The notes under the pieces: model-generated
Seen by the model: only the letters and a program-made list of their open reading frames with translations
What the model was told of the DNA's origin: nothing
Databases searched by the model: none
From: Nematocida parisii ERTm1
Taxonomy: Eukaryota > Microsporidia
Length of the DNA stretch: 64,000 nt
Direction of reading: 5' to 3'
NCBI RefSeq assembly: GCF_000250985.1
Contig: NW_013524648.1
Span: forward strand, 293,823 to 357,822
Position numbers and translations under genes: made by a program
In this document: one piece after another, positions 1 through 11,457 of the stretch
Numbering within the stretch: the stretch's first letter is position 1
Layout: the number at the start of each line of letters is the position of its first letter

Positions 1-2
1 AC

Positions 3-3000
3 TTAGAGTAGAAGCGCATTCATTATTTTAGATAGCAGAATTACTATAAAAGAGTCTGAAACAGTAAGAATAAGAATCGCAAGGGTTGCATTAAGCGATA
101 GTGGTAAAAGATTAAAAAAACTTCTGATTTTAACAAAGAAATAAGTGTTAGACCCAGAAACATCACTTACTGCAATAAACAAAAGGCTCAAAAAGCACTA
201 AGTGAAAGATGTAGAACCCCACAAACAGCTTGTTACTACTTTTGTTTTCTCTAAAGGGTGCGCCTGGCGTGTATTCTAGCCCAGAATAAAGTGCCTGCAG
301 GTTTGACATAAGAAATATTCCGGATGCCAGCTGAGACTGCTCTGATAGCTTGTTTGGCTTCGATGGATCTACTTTTACATGGCCTAGATACTCCATATAC
401 TTCAGTAGAATAAGAAGATGCACTAAATGCGTGAAGCAGTGCACAACTATTCCAACAAGCGGCGGCCAAGCAGCAAGTCTTTTTTGCGGCCTTTTATTAG
501 ATAGTTTAGAAGATGCTCTAAATTGGGACATGAGTATGGAAAGTGGAATGTTTATGAGAATATCTATATATATATTCTGCGTATCTGACATGAACAGTCC
601 TTTAAATAAGAGAATTAGCAGCGCGTTAAACTGGGATATGGTTATTATAAGGATCTGTTCTATTTTGCTTAGAGTAGTTATAAGTGCACACTTCCCCTCC
701 TTTATAATATCAAGTATACAGGATATTTCCTTGGTATATGACAGATACGATGAAACACAGTACTCAACTGAACCTTCGGAGTTTGACAGAGAGATGCCCA
801 CATCTGCTATTTGTATTGCATTACAGTCATTAGCCCCATCCCCAACAAAACACACTAAATCTGTTTCCTTATACATTTCAACAACCTGGCTCTTTTGCAG
901 AGGATTCATCCGAGCAAAGACCTTGCACCGCCTTTGAAGAAGCTGCTTGTACTCTAGCGATGCCATAAGCTGATCAAACAGGGCGCCCTCGACAGCAATC
1001 ACATAGTCAATGTACGATTCGTAGTCCTGGCCCTTTTTAACTTTCATTAACATTTTATCAAAAACAACATCATCGTTAACACACTCCCACTCTATAGACT
1101 CAATGCTCTTTTTTTGTGCATTGAATTTTGGATATATAACCGGCACGTGTGGATCAATTATTCCGCAATGCATTGCTACAGACACAGCAGTTAATAATGC
1201 ATCCCCAGTACACATTATATTTGATAAGCCTGCCTTCTTAAGAACCTCTATTGTTTTGGCAGTTTCCTCCTTCAGTTTATTCTCAAACACAATGGTGCAC
1301 AACAACTTTAAATCGGACTCTACCTCTGCCCGGCTAGACAAGCTAGTCTTTACAGGTTTTCCTGCTAGCGATATAACTCTATATCCCTCTCTTGTATACC
1401 CACTAACTATTTCTATATTTCTGTTAACATCATCCTGGCTTTCTGTGATGGACTGGATTGTCTCGGTTGATCCCTTAGTAAATACGTATGTGTTTCCACA
1501 CATAAGATCTGCAACAGTAGACATCCTCCTTATTGTCGAGTCAAAGTCAAATGTTTCTTTTATTTTCCCAATAGGCTTTCCATCAGCAGTGATAGTTTTT
1601 TGCATTTTTTGATTTGACACTATATATTCTACATCTCCATCAGCAAATTGCAGCAACTTAATATCCAATGGATCTCCAATAAGCCTGTCTCCTATTTTCT
1701 CCACAGAGTGGCATAGACTAAGGGCCTGCCTAACAATAGGATCTTTTATATCTTCTATCGAATAAATCTCCACTCCATCAATGTTTATACACTTTATGTC
1801 AAGCCCTTCCTCTGTAAGTGTTCCAGTCTTGTCAAAGCATACTTTTGTAATCGTGCCCGAGATGTTGCTTATTGAGATGTCCTTGCATACTATCTTTCTT
1901 CTATGAAGTCTTTGTGCGCACATAGACATTCCTACCCAGATAGCTGTGGGAAGTGAAGGAGACACCAGCGCATATATAAGATCAAACATATAACACATTA
2001 AAGTCTTAGTGGGCACACTGCCATGTAAATAAGTAAATATAGATGCAACGCATGGTATAAGCATAATTCCGATAGCACCAATCACCTTAATTGTGTCATA
2101 GTATATTGGTGGTTTAGTTATTTTCTGACCAATCAAATTTTTAAATGCCTTTCCTCTAGCAGAGTTGTAAGATATTCTGACTGCACGCACCAAACAACAA
2201 TTATTCAGCTCTAAATACTTCCTGAGTTCAGAGTCCTCGCCCTTGTATACATATTGCAAATCGTCCTGAGCCATCGCTTGAAAAACAATAGATCCTGCCA
2301 AAACCTCAGCTCCTTCTTTTTTTAGAACAGGAACAGACTCGCCAGTAACAAATCCTTCATTCACTGCAACAGATCCACTGATAACGACGCAGTCGCAGGG
2401 AACCTCTGCAAAGGGAAACAGCATCAATAAGTCGCCCAGCACAATGTCTGCTTCCTTCACTACGGATACGGTGTCGTTGGAAACTATAAAAGAGTGTCTC
2501 TCCACTTTGGATATTTTATCTGACTGGTCGTTCTTCTGTACATCTGCCGTTACCTCATTCATCAGATTAAATGCCATAAGTAGAAAGATAATAAAGGCAT
2601 AGACATAATACTCTATATAAATCCATAACAAAATACCAAAAATTGTATATACGTTGATTGTGTCAAACAGCGCATCAAAGAATATGTAAAAATTACTTTT
2701 GCTCTTTGTCACTAGCAAATTCTTTCCAAACAGTATTTCTCTTTCCTGCCTCGTCAGTGTGTCAATGTACTTAGCTCCCCGTGGCTTATAATACTCCCCA
2801 GTTCTCCAGTTAAATATTAGCCGGGTGCCATTTATATACACATATCGGTACTTTCCGTTCTTTACATACTCTCTAATCAGATACGTAATACCGGCCTCTT
2901 CAACTTGTTCTTCTTTTACATCAAACGCCTTTCCGTTAAATATTAAAATGTCTGCATCTTCAACGGATGTTGGCTTTGTTTCTAGCAATAGTTTTATTCT

Positions 3001-3129
3001 GGGGGACGAGCAAAGCACATGGAGAAGTCCTAAAGTCATCACTGAGAAACCATAGTACACTTCTTTAGGAAATCTGCGCTTTCTTCCCTCCATTCTACTC
3101 CTATTCTGGTCTCCAATGAATGTTGGCAT
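3..3129 (-). CDS. P5B-type P-type ATPase (ATP13A2/Ypk9-like), frame-broken near its C-terminus
   Basis: Probable endomembrane P-type ATPase of the P5B class, whose best-studied members move polyamines out of acidic compartments. The main frame (3129 to 163, 988 residues) carries TGES near residue 262, a PSLP motif in TM4 near 389, the phosphorylated Asp of DKTGT at 433, and GDGANDCNA near 763. The PxLP form and the CAQRLHRRKI segment after TM4 resemble P5B rather than P5A. The frame ends in tga at 163-165. However, the next frame (191 to 3) continues with a hydrophobic segment, FNLLPLS and a last helix, which matches the end of P5 ATPases. I therefore annotate one gene to position 3, with a frame change in the T run (minus strand) around 190-196. 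Dropping one base there restores continuity. The family is clear; the transported substrate is inferred. Confidence 0.88.
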
Positions 3130-3239
3130 AGTCGGGGTAAAAAATTAATAGTTTAAATACGGGGGAATTCCTATTGGAGTACTATTTTTGATTTTTATTG
3201 GTAAAATACTAGGGGATTCATCTCTATATCTAGATATAT

Positions 3240-5420
3240 CTAATTATAATATTTGGCACTGGGCGCTCGCCTAAAAAACTGCCTTGCTTGGGTTATTGAC
3301 ATGTCAATACTTAAATTTACACTTGTTTCTTCTAAATGCCGCTGTATCCATCTGGGCAGTTGTGTTTTTTTTTCGGGCACATTAAATCGTCTGTCTGCTA
3401 GCACTGCCAAACCATAATCAGTGCTTGTTCTTAAAACCCTTCCTACGCACTGCGCAGTCTGCCTCATTGCATCAAAGGAAAGAAATTCTGACTCTCGTAT
3501 TCCAAACTCCTCTGCCAAGAACTCTAGCCTTTTTTTAAGTCTAGGACTCTCTGTATACTGAAATGGAACACCAAATACCAAAACTGCCCGCCCATAGCAG
3601 CCAGAAAAGTCTACCCCCTCTGAGACCTTTCCTCTTGCTACGCTAAGCATAAGCCCGCCTCTTCCAGTTTCGCAAGCTCTTTTGTAGCCATCAAGTGCTC
3701 TTTCAGTCTCCGCGTGCTCAAATGACTCGACAAAAATTAGTTTGCACTCCATTATCTTTTTTATAATACCACTTTCCGTCCAAGCAGCCACAGCTTCCTC
3801 CATGTACTTGTATGATGGAAAAAAACATACCAGCCCGTCCGGCACTGACATAGACATTTCAAGGAGAAGGTTTCCATAGTTACGGACAACAGCAGGCTCC
3901 GCCCGGAGTGAAAATGTGCTTGACAGAGCATTCGACCCATCCATGGCCAGCGTCATTTGATCACTTCCCTTTGTAACAATTAACGCATGTAGACCCCTCT
4001 TAGAGGAAACATCTATTTCCACTGACTTTATTGGTGTAAAGTCCAATAGCCTTGGATATATTGAAATGGGACTAAGCGTTCCACTTGTAATAATTACATT
4101 ATTGTACCCAGAAAAAACATGCTTCATAGCAATTGATGAGTCTAAGCATGAGAGATGCAGCACGGGCTCATAAACTGAATAGGAATTGAATGGCTCAAAA
4201 ACAACAGAAAACCCCTTTTTAAACTGCCCACACAATGAGCAGAAGTCACAAACTCTAGATAGTTCAGAGTAGTCTTCAATAAATCCGTGCATTTCCAGCT
4301 CGCCCATTATTTCCCGGAGCCTCCGAGAAAGATGAACTATAGACGAAAAGTCAACATATACTGTATTTTCCAGATTTTTAATAAAAACATCTGTGGTTTC
4401 TGTTGTTAAATTTACATTTTTCAGCTTTGTTTTAAAGAATTCAATTATTCTCTTTGCAGCAGATATAAATCCATTTATGCTTCGGAGGGTTCCTGGTACT
4501 AGAGAAGTAAATTTTCTGCTTGATTTATGCCCTTCAAGAAGAGATGAAAAGTCACTTCTGATGCCCTTTCCCTTGTTATATGCGGTCTTTTCTTTATTTC
4601 TGTTATTTAAGCTTAAGCTCTTGCTTACCGAATACTCTGAAATATCGGACAGGCTTTTCCATGCTTTATCTAAGCACGCTCTGTTTATATGAACTGTTAA
4701 CACTTCTACACAAACACTGTCTATATTATGTGCTTCATCAAAAACAACTACACAGTTGCTCCCCAATCCGCTGCTAACCAAATCGTTTATTCGTGGGTCT
4801 ATCATATAGTTATATGTGTATACTATACAGTCTGCTAAAAATATTGATGATCTCGCAGTGTAGTATGCGCAAGTCCCCTTTTTGTTGCCTATTTCTTTTA
4901 GATCGTCTAGTGTATATACCCCGCTCGGCATACCTTCAGCAGTTTTTAAATATTCCTTGTAAAAACTGCATTCTTCTTTTTCCTGCCTGCACCTTCTATT
5001 AACAAGACTAGAAACTGCATTGATATCTGGATTTAAGCAGAGCGTTCTTCTTGCAGCCAGTCCTAGGCCAGTGTACTCTATGTCTGGTATGTATGTTTTA
5101 ATGTACTCATATAGCTCTTTTAGCTCCTCAAGGACTTTTTCTATTTCTGCTGTGGTTCTTGTGCAGTATACTATTTTAAAAATTCCTTCTTTTCTTTTAA
5201 ACCCATTTTTCTGAATTCTTTCATACCCCTCTTCTTTCGTCATAAGATGTATCTGGTAGCTCACTAGAAAGCTCAGTAGAACAATGGTTTTCCCTGTGCC
5301 TGTTGGCATTTCTATTAGGCATTGCCCCTTTGCCTGCACCACCTCGTGCAGTTCTTTTATATATTGCATCTGTTCTGGGTATATTTTATTCTTTGGGAAG
5401 AATACTTCAATATTACCCAT
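3240..5420 (-). CDS. RAD3: TFIIH DNA helicase Rad3/XPD
   Basis: 5'-3' superfamily 2 helicase of TFIIH, acting in promoter opening and nucleotide-excision repair. Walker A MPTGTGKT begins at residue 38 and DEAHNID at 228. Four Cys between these motifs (contexts LCLNP, RRC, EECSF, GTCAYY) fit the Fe-S cluster domain of XPD. Helicase motifs V/VI appear as SEGVDFSG and QCVGRVLRT near the C-terminus. The open frame extends to 5501, but the ATG at 5418-5420 gives MGNIEVFFPKNKIYPEQ, which aligns with the usual XPD start (FPxxKIYPEQ). I chose it; the product is 726 residues, close to the family's 760-780. It lies 110 bp downstream of the P5 ATPase start, on the same strand. Confidence 0.95.
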   Translation of the reverse strand: MGNIEVFFPKNKIYPEQMQYIKELHEVVQAKGQCLIEMPTGTGKTIVLLSFLVSYQIHLMTKEEGYERIQKNGFKRKEGIFKIVYCTRTTAEIEKVLEELKELYEYIKTYIPDIEYTGLGLAARRTLCLNPDINAVSSLVNRRCRQEKEECSFYKEYLKTAEGMPSGVYTLDDLKEIGNKKGTCAYYTARSSIFLADCIVYTYNYMIDPRINDLVSSGLGSNCVVVFDEAHNIDSVCVEVLTVHINRACLDKAWKSLSDISEYSVSKSLSLNNRNKEKTAYNKGKGIRSDFSSLLEGHKSSRKFTSLVPGTLRSINGFISAAKRIIEFFKTKLKNVNLTTETTDVFIKNLENTVYVDFSSIVHLSRRLREIMGELEMHGFIEDYSELSRVCDFCSLCGQFKKGFSVVFEPFNSYSVYEPVLHLSCLDSSIAMKHVFSGYNNVIITSGTLSPISIYPRLLDFTPIKSVEIDVSSKRGLHALIVTKGSDQMTLAMDGSNALSSTFSLRAEPAVVRNYGNLLLEMSMSVPDGLVCFFPSYKYMEEAVAAWTESGIIKKIMECKLIFVESFEHAETERALDGYKRACETGRGGLMLSVARGKVSEGVDFSGCYGRAVLVFGVPFQYTESPRLKKRLEFLAEEFGIRESEFLSFDAMRQTAQCVGRVLRTSTDYGLAVLADRRFNVPEKKTQLPRWIQRHLEETSVNLSIDMSITQARQFFRRAPSAKYYN

Positions 5421-5610
5421 TTTAATAATCATAAATAAAAAATCGTGCACGTATTTCTTTCTAGCAATAAAGCATATATTTTCTAGCCAAATGGCGTACA
5501 AGTTAATTTTATAGAAACCCCCGCTGTATCTATTATTTCTACCAAACTATATCCTATTATACAGTGCTCTTCTCTAACTGATTATGCATTTCTGAGTAAT
5601 TTAATATTTA

Positions 5611-6831
5611 TTAAAGATCTGGCATTGCCTCATACATATTCTCTATGTTTTCTGTGGAGTCCAAAAGACTGTTTTCTTCTTTCTTGTACTGCCCGAATTT
5701 ACTCTGATTTATATTTAGATTTATCAGTTCATCACTGGCACTTGGTAGCTCAGCACACTCTATTGGCACTTTTGTTGAGAAGCGAATTCTTCCTATCTGT
5801 AAATCCCTTAGAATCATGAATCCAGCAGTTCTTTTGTCTGGAATTCCTCCGCTTGTAAGTCTTCCCCACTTCACAGCAAGTGATATAAGAAGCTCGTCTT
5901 CTGTCTGTGGCTCTGCTATTCCGTAGAGTATAGCTAGCTCTTTTCTGCCGACTCTGTTAAATATAAAAGAAACAACTTCTTCTAAATTTACTTCAGAGGT
6001 GCTTGCTCTGAGCGCTGCACTTACTGGATTACACTTGTTGTAGATGACCCCCGGAGAGTCTATCAGCCGAATTGACCCATTCAGGACAATTTGTTGCAAT
6101 ATTTTTGTTACTCCTGGAGTGTTTTTTACTTCACATGACTTTTCTCTCTTTAGTGAGTTTATAAGACTGCTTTTTCCTACATTTGGGCATCCAACAATCC
6201 CTACTGTTACTGAGCCACCTGATCTGCAGTAGTTGTTTAGTAGGTTCATTAGATCTTTCACCCCAAATGCCTCTGCCTTAAGCTCTGTTTTTTCTGTGTG
6301 TCCGAGCTTAGTGCGCTGCGACTGTGTAGACGCTTTGAATGGAACAGTTGGCGCATAGTTTCTTAAGTATGCTAGCCAGCTGCCCCAATTTTCTCTGTCT
6401 ACTAGATCAATTTTATTTAGAATATATACTAGCTTCTTCTCCTGCGAGTGGACTATTTTTTCTACCTCGGGGGCTCTGCTTCCTATTGGGTCTCTTGCGT
6501 CAAGAACTTGAAGAATAACATCAGATTCTGCTACCACCTTGTATATTTCCTTAATGTATCTTCTTGAAATATCATCTTGAGTGTCTTGCTTTAAGCCGTT
6601 CTTCTGCGCCTCGTTATACAACTTTAGTCTAATTTCTGCATTCTCTCTTATCTGCCTAAGGGTCATTTTATCCTCTTCCGTCTTTACTGCGTTGAATGCC
6701 CCAGTTGTTTCTCTTTTCTCTTGTTTTCTTTCCCTTCGCCTCTGCACCTTGTCTGCACTTGCTGCCTTTTTTCTTAAGTTTTCTCTAGTCTTTGTAGTCG
6801 TTCTCTTGCTTAACCGTTTCTTCTCTTTCAT
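5611..6831 (-). CDS. NUG1: Nucleolar circularly permuted GTPase, NUG1/GNL3 family
   Basis: Ribosome-biogenesis GTPase for 60S maturation, expected in the nucleolus. The basic, coiled N-terminus (MKEKKRLSKRTTTKTRENL) is typical of the NUG1/nucleostemin/Grn1 group. The G motifs come in permuted order: NKIDLVD (G4) near residue 138, KAST (G5) near 165, GCPNVGKSS (G1) at 214, a conserved Thr in NTPGVTK (G2), and DSPG (G3) near 255. At 406 residues it is shorter than yeast Nug1 (about 520), as expected in a reduced genome. The ATG at 6829-6831 is the first in frame. NOG2 or LSG1 are alternatives, but the N-terminus favours NUG1. Confidence 0.9.
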   Translation of the reverse strand: MKEKKRLSKRTTTKTRENLRKKAASADKVQRRRERKQEKRETTGAFNAVKTEEDKMTLRQIRENAEIRLKLYNEAQKNGLKQDTQDDISRRYIKEIYKVVAESDVILQVLDARDPIGSRAPEVEKIVHSQEKKLVYILNKIDLVDRENWGSWLAYLRNYAPTVPFKASTQSQRTKLGHTEKTELKAEAFGVKDLMNLLNNYCRSGGSVTVGIVGCPNVGKSSLINSLKREKSCEVKNTPGVTKILQQIVLNGSIRLIDSPGVIYNKCNPVSAALRASTSEVNLEEVVSFIFNRVGRKELAILYGIAEPQTEDELLISLAVKWGRLTSGGIPDKRTAGFMILRDLQIGRIRFSTKVPIECAELPSASDELINLNINQSKFGQYKKEENSLLDSTENIENMYEAMPDL

Positions 6832-7299
6832 AAAAAAATTTCATCTGGCTTTTTCTGCCTATAAAGAATCAAACCATAAATCATGCCTCTTTCTTCTAAT
6901 TAATTTAAAGATGGACTATAAACGCATTGTCATGTATAGCGGGTTTCTTTCTGCATTCCCTGGACATATGCTATTTAGAAATAATGTTTCTATTTTGTAT
7001 GTTTCTATTTGCCCCTCTCAATTGATTCTTTCTTTAATAATAATGTTTTTACAATTAGTCATCACTTATCCACATTAATAGGTATATTCCGAATAAATTC
7101 GTGCGATAATACGTAATATATACATAATAGACACAACTATAATTGTTTTATAAGAAAGTGCATATTCTATAATATACTAGTACTTCCTCAATTTTTTACT
7201 AAATTTATATAGCTTGTTGGTACCATCTGCTATAAAAAAACACATGTTCTGGCTATTTCATATTAACATGATTTTATTGGATATTGACGTACTCACGAG
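6832..7299. other. AT-rich intergenic region
   Basis: I see no supportable gene. A possible TATA-like stretch (aaatttatatag near 7201-7212) lies about 90 bp before the structured RNA candidate and could belong to its promoter. Confidence 0.5.
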
Positions 7300-7636
7300 G
7301 AGTAACGCCACCGCCGCCCTGCTACGTAGCCAAGAGAGAGAAGAGAGTGAAAGGGGAGAGCTCTTTATTGTCTTTAGGAAGCAGCCCAAGCCTGCGTGGA
7401 CACAGAGTCCCGGGCGCAGTTGTGTTAGGCCTGGCGCTTACGTTAAGCCGTCGATGCTTCCCTGAGTCTCCCCCTAAATTGGGGGAAGAGCTCCGGTTAA
7501 ATAGTCGGAAGTTGATATACTGATTCAGCGATCCCGGCCTTTTGATTTGACGGGATCACCGCGCGAGCTGGCGCGCAAACGGATCGCCCTCGAGGGCTCC
7601 CGTCCGAGTGGTGGTGTCACCATACATTTGCTTTTC
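7300..7636 (+). ncRNA. GC-rich structured RNA candidate, class unidentified
   Basis: A sharply bounded GC-rich island of about 330 bp lies in AT-rich DNA, with no convincing reading frame. The ends can pair: acgccacc at 7305-7312 with ggtggtgt at 7610-7617. This helix contains one pair that is G-U only if the plus strand is transcribed. Inner hairpins are visible: ggaagca (7378) with tgcttcc (about 7455), ccccc/ggggg around 7470-7485, gatcccg/cgggatc around 7530-7556, gcgcg/cgcgc around 7560-7576, and gccctcgagggc around 7586-7597. A short T run (ttttc, 7631-7636) could end a Pol III transcript. Size and compactness suit RNase P, RNase MRP or SRP RNA, but I could not match the conserved core motifs of any of them. 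Confidence 0.55.
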
Positions 7637-8139
7637 AAATTCGTATAATCAACTGATGGAGTTCTGCTTTTTATATAATAGTACACTCAATAATGTTCTA
7701 ATTTTATTTTATTTTCTCAAAGGAATAATAGTTTGGGATATTTGCCATAATTATTGAATTATATGCAAGTATAGAAAAATAAATTATTGGTTTTTATTCT
7801 TATATATTCTATTTGTACATTTACTAGAAAATAGATCAAACAAGATAAAAAGCATCAAAGTACAAGAATTATTTATATTTCTGTTAGAAATAACGTATAA
7901 ATAGACAAATAAGAGATTATTAGCTCTATTTTATACCGATATATTCACTTGTAATATACAACAAATATATTTATTTGTTGTTTCATAATTTATTTTATTG
8001 GTGTATAATCGTATAACTACTGTGGTGCTATAATCATAGAAGTTATAAATTGAAGATATCATTTGTTTAATTTAAATAGAAAATAACCAGTTATTTAAAT
8101 GACAAAAGTATAAATAGTCTGATAAATCACTAATTTATA
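7637..8139. other. AT-rich intergenic region
   Basis: No gene is seen. The region is strongly AT-rich and probably contains the promoter of the gene starting at 8140. Confidence 0.5.
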
Positions 8140-10921
8140 ATGAGAAGCATTAAGATATTATTAATTATATTCCTACTATGCATCTTGATCGCAATTGGAA
8201 TAGTTGTATATGAAATAAGAGAAGAGATAAGTAAAAGTGAAAGTGAAACTAGCAGCGAAGCATTTAATAGCACAGAAAGTGATATAATAGAGTCATCTAT
8301 CAGTGCTCAAAGAATTTATCATTCATCCACACAACAGAACAAAAACCAAGCTACACCAATAGTGGCGCCTGCTGCTGTTGCTATCAATCCACGTCCTTCT
8401 GTGGACAATAAACCCCTTAATCATACAATGGCGCCGACACCATCAAACACTCCTAAAGTAGAAGTATTCAATAGACACACTGTAAACAGTACATCTTCAT
8501 TGGGCAATGTTTCTACTAAAGAAAATCAAGGTAATATTCACGATTTGGATTCTAAAAAATCAAAAGAGAAAACTCAATGTATCCAGTCCCCAGTAAATGT
8601 TGAGAAAGATGATTTGGCTAAAAAGGCAGCTGCACCTATAAAATCCACAGCCAGTGGAAGCAGATTGTATCCACGGTTAGAGGATGATATTAATGACGAA
8701 AGAGTTTCTGGAGATATTCTACCAAAATATGCAGAAACAGTAGTGCTTTCTGCACATAAACCAACACAATTAAGTGCAGAGCCTGTTACTTCACATGCTG
8801 CATTAGACTTGGATGGCCAGCAGACTACATCCCTATCTAGAGGAATAGATGCTGCCTCTAGTATAACTAAAGAAAAAGAAAAGGAGGAACAAAAAGACTC
8901 TAGAAGTTCACCAGAGTTAAAACAAGAAAATGGCTTAAAACAGACTGCCCGTATAAATGAGGAAGAGGAAGAAGAAGAAAAGCATCTAGAGTCTAATACA
9001 TCATCATTTGATATAATTNNNNNNNNNNNNNNNNNNNNNNNNNNNNNNNNNNNNNNNNNNNNNNNNNNNNNNNNNNNNNNNNNNNNNNNNNNNNNNNNNN
9101 NNNNNNNNNNNNNNNNNNNNNNNNNNNNNNNNNNNNNNNNNNNNNNNNNNNNNNNNNNNNNNNNNNNNNNNNNNNNNNNNNNNNNNNNNNNNNNNNNNNN
9201 NNNNNNNNNNNNNNNNNNNNNNNNNNNNNNNNNNNNNNNNNNNNNNNNNNNNNNNNNNNNNNNNNNNNNNNNNNNNNNNNNNNNNNNNNNNNNNNNNNNN
9301 NNNNNNNNNNNNNNNNNNNNNNNNNNNNNNNNNNNNNNNNNNNNNNNNNNNNNNNNNNNNNNNNNNNNNNNNNNNNNNNNGAAAAATGGGCATAGACTCC
9401 GGAATAGCCGGAGAAACCATTTCTTTATTGAAGGTATTAAGCAGTATTGCAGAAAACAATACTTTACAAAATTATTTAGATGCAAACTGCCTGTTTTTAA
9501 CTAATTTCATTTTTTATCCGGAACAAATTCCAAAAAGTCCAATCATAACCCACGCACTGCTTAGTTATTGTGATGCAACTCATGCGGGCATGTCTTCTTT
9601 ATCACTAGATGGGTTTGAATTTTTACAAAATGCTTCTGTTTTCAACAAATACAAGGTCTTTTATAATATAGACTTACTTATACTATCTAGAAGTCGCATT
9701 TATTCTAGTACATTGGCCCAGTTAAATAATAATGCATGCTTAAACTTTATTAAAATATGCAAAAACACAGTTATAGATTTTGATTCTAAGTTAGATCTAA
9801 GCTCATCAAAAATATTTAGTGTAGAAATAGATGGAATAGACAGAAAGTATATAGATCCATTGTTAACTGGATTGCTTTCTTTTGATATCTTAATAGATAT
9901 AACTATAAGCAATATTAACTTTATGAGCACATCTTCACTTAACAATATAACAAAGCTGAGTAAAATAGACAAGTTTACTCTCCAAAATATAGTTTTTGAA
10001 GGTTCGCCAGACTTCTCTTTTCTTAGAAAAATGGATAAACTTTCCGATTTAACTATGAATAATATTTTCTATTCGTATACAAATGAATTTAAAATAGAAG
10101 ACTTGGATAGAATTAAGCAGAATCCAGAAGAATACTTAAGAATAACAGCTGAGCCAGAAGACTCTTCTGCACAGAAACAAACAGTATTAAACAAGTCAGA
10201 CGATATAGTAAGAAAGAACAAAGCAGTTGGTGAGTCTATTTCTCCTAAATTGGTTAATGTAGACAGCAAGTTATACAATGATTTAGGACTATGTAAATTA
10301 AAACCCAAAGAAAGTAATAATTCATGTTATATGAATATTCAATTAGCACCTAAATCATTGGATGGTAAGCCAATGTCAACTAAATTTAGATTTAGCTTAG
10401 AAAAAGAAAGCATTAATGTTTCTCTTTTCTCCGGCGATACTCAGATTCAAGATGTAATTGATTGTCTTAAATGCATTGACTTTCCATTCACACGGGAAAC
10501 AACTATAGATGAAATTATATTTACTAGTTATTGTATGCTATTTAGTGATAGTGAAATAATGGAAACAATTTCTGATAGGTTATTTAAGTATGCAGAGCAC
10601 AATAGGATTAAGAAAATCAAAGTTTCATCCAGACTTACTCCCACTCCAATGGATATGTACAGAGTTGTTATGTTTAATAGCAAAATGCCTACTCTTGAAG
10701 AAATGACTCTATCTAAGATTAAACTAACACCAACTAAAACATCTGCCCAAAACGATGATGAGAAAAATGCATTGGAATCTTACTGCACTTTTATTAAAAA
10801 AGATTCTTCTTATACAGAACTTCATTTTGTAAAAGATGGAGATATTATGAAAATAGAACAGAAACCAAGAACTGAAAGAGAGTTGTTAATACAAAAACTA
10901 TTTGATCAAAACAAGACATAA
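8140..10921 (+). CDS. Signal-anchored lineage-specific protein with an LRR-like C-terminal half, interrupted by an assembly gap
   Basis: I do not recognise a family. The ATG at 8140 opens a frame with a clear N-terminal hydrophobic segment (ILLIIFLLCILIAIGIVVY, about residues 5-23). A long Ser/Thr/Lys/Glu-rich low-complexity stretch follows, with an acidic EEEEEEE tract just before the gap. The frame enters 362 unknown bases at 9019. On the other side an open frame runs from the gap edge to taa at 10919-10921. It has irregular repeats of the form L-x-x-L-x-x-I-x-x-S/N-x-I that resemble degenerate leucine-rich repeats. I infer one gene because neither side has a start or stop at the gap, but two genes are possible. 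The N-terminus implies secretion or membrane anchoring, so host exposure is possible. Confidence 0.55.
9019..9380. other. Assembly gap of 362 N
   Basis: All bases are unknown. The gap splits an apparently continuous gene, and its length may be an estimate, so the reading frame across it cannot be inferred. Confidence 0.99.
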
Positions 10922-11061
10922 AAATAGAAGTTTGTCTTTAGTTTGTATTATATAACTGTAATAAATATCCAACCATTTTAGATAATCTACAGCTTAAAAC
11001 AATATCTTTATTAGATAAAGGAAATAATTCAGCTATACTTAGATAATGCTATTTACATTTA

Positions 11062-11457
11062 TTAGGCCACTTTAAGAGCATTATTTCTCTTTAATGCCTT
11101 TTTAAGAGATTTAGCAAATTTCTTCTGGCACTGTTTAGAAATAGCAGGAATGGTTCTTTCTTTAAGTATTTTATTACGATTGTCTCTATGTATTTTCTGA
11201 AGGTTCGCCTGTGTGAAAGCATGCTTAACTTTCTCATTTGACTCACTGCTTTGTATTGAATTTAAGCTTTCTAGTGAACTAGAGTTGGCTGCACTCTGTG
11301 CTAGAGCCAAAGAACATAATCTTTTGGATTTCTTATGGGGTGCTGGTAGATCATTTTTAGCAGAATCTGCCTCTGCTTTTTTTGACATACGCGAAAGATG
11401 AAGCTGCTGCAAAAAGTACAAGATCTTTCTAGTGGGACTCATCTCGGTACTATTCAT
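11062..11457 (-). CDS. Small basic hypothetical protein overlapping its upstream neighbour
   Basis: A 131-residue Lys/Arg/Ser-rich protein with no recognised domain and no hydrophobic segment. The C-terminal half is highly basic (QCQKKFAKSLKKALKRNN). Its ATG (11455-11457) overlaps the tga of the upstream gene in an ATGA arrangement, so the two genes share 4 nt. This is either a true overlap with reinitiation or a frame break in one longer basic protein. The overlap and the similar basic composition suggest a shared transcript. Function unknown. Confidence 0.55.
   Translation of the reverse strand: MNSTEMSPTRKILYFLQQLHLSRMSKKAEADSAKNDLPAPHKKSKRLCSLALAQSAANSSSLESLNSIQSSESNEKVKHAFTQANLQKIHRDNRNKILKERTIPAISKQCQKKFAKSLKKALKRNNALKVA

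Noticed and set aside
350-1612. Plus-strand open frames opposite the P5 ATPase
   Set aside because: They are antisense to a well-supported gene and have no family features.
7214-7523. Short open frames in the GC-rich island
   Set aside because: Several overlapping frames with no coding pattern; the hairpin structure fits an RNA better.
8574-9485. Minus-strand open frames spanning the N gap
   Set aside because: Most of their length is unknown bases, and the remaining part is antisense to a better frame with a signal anchor.
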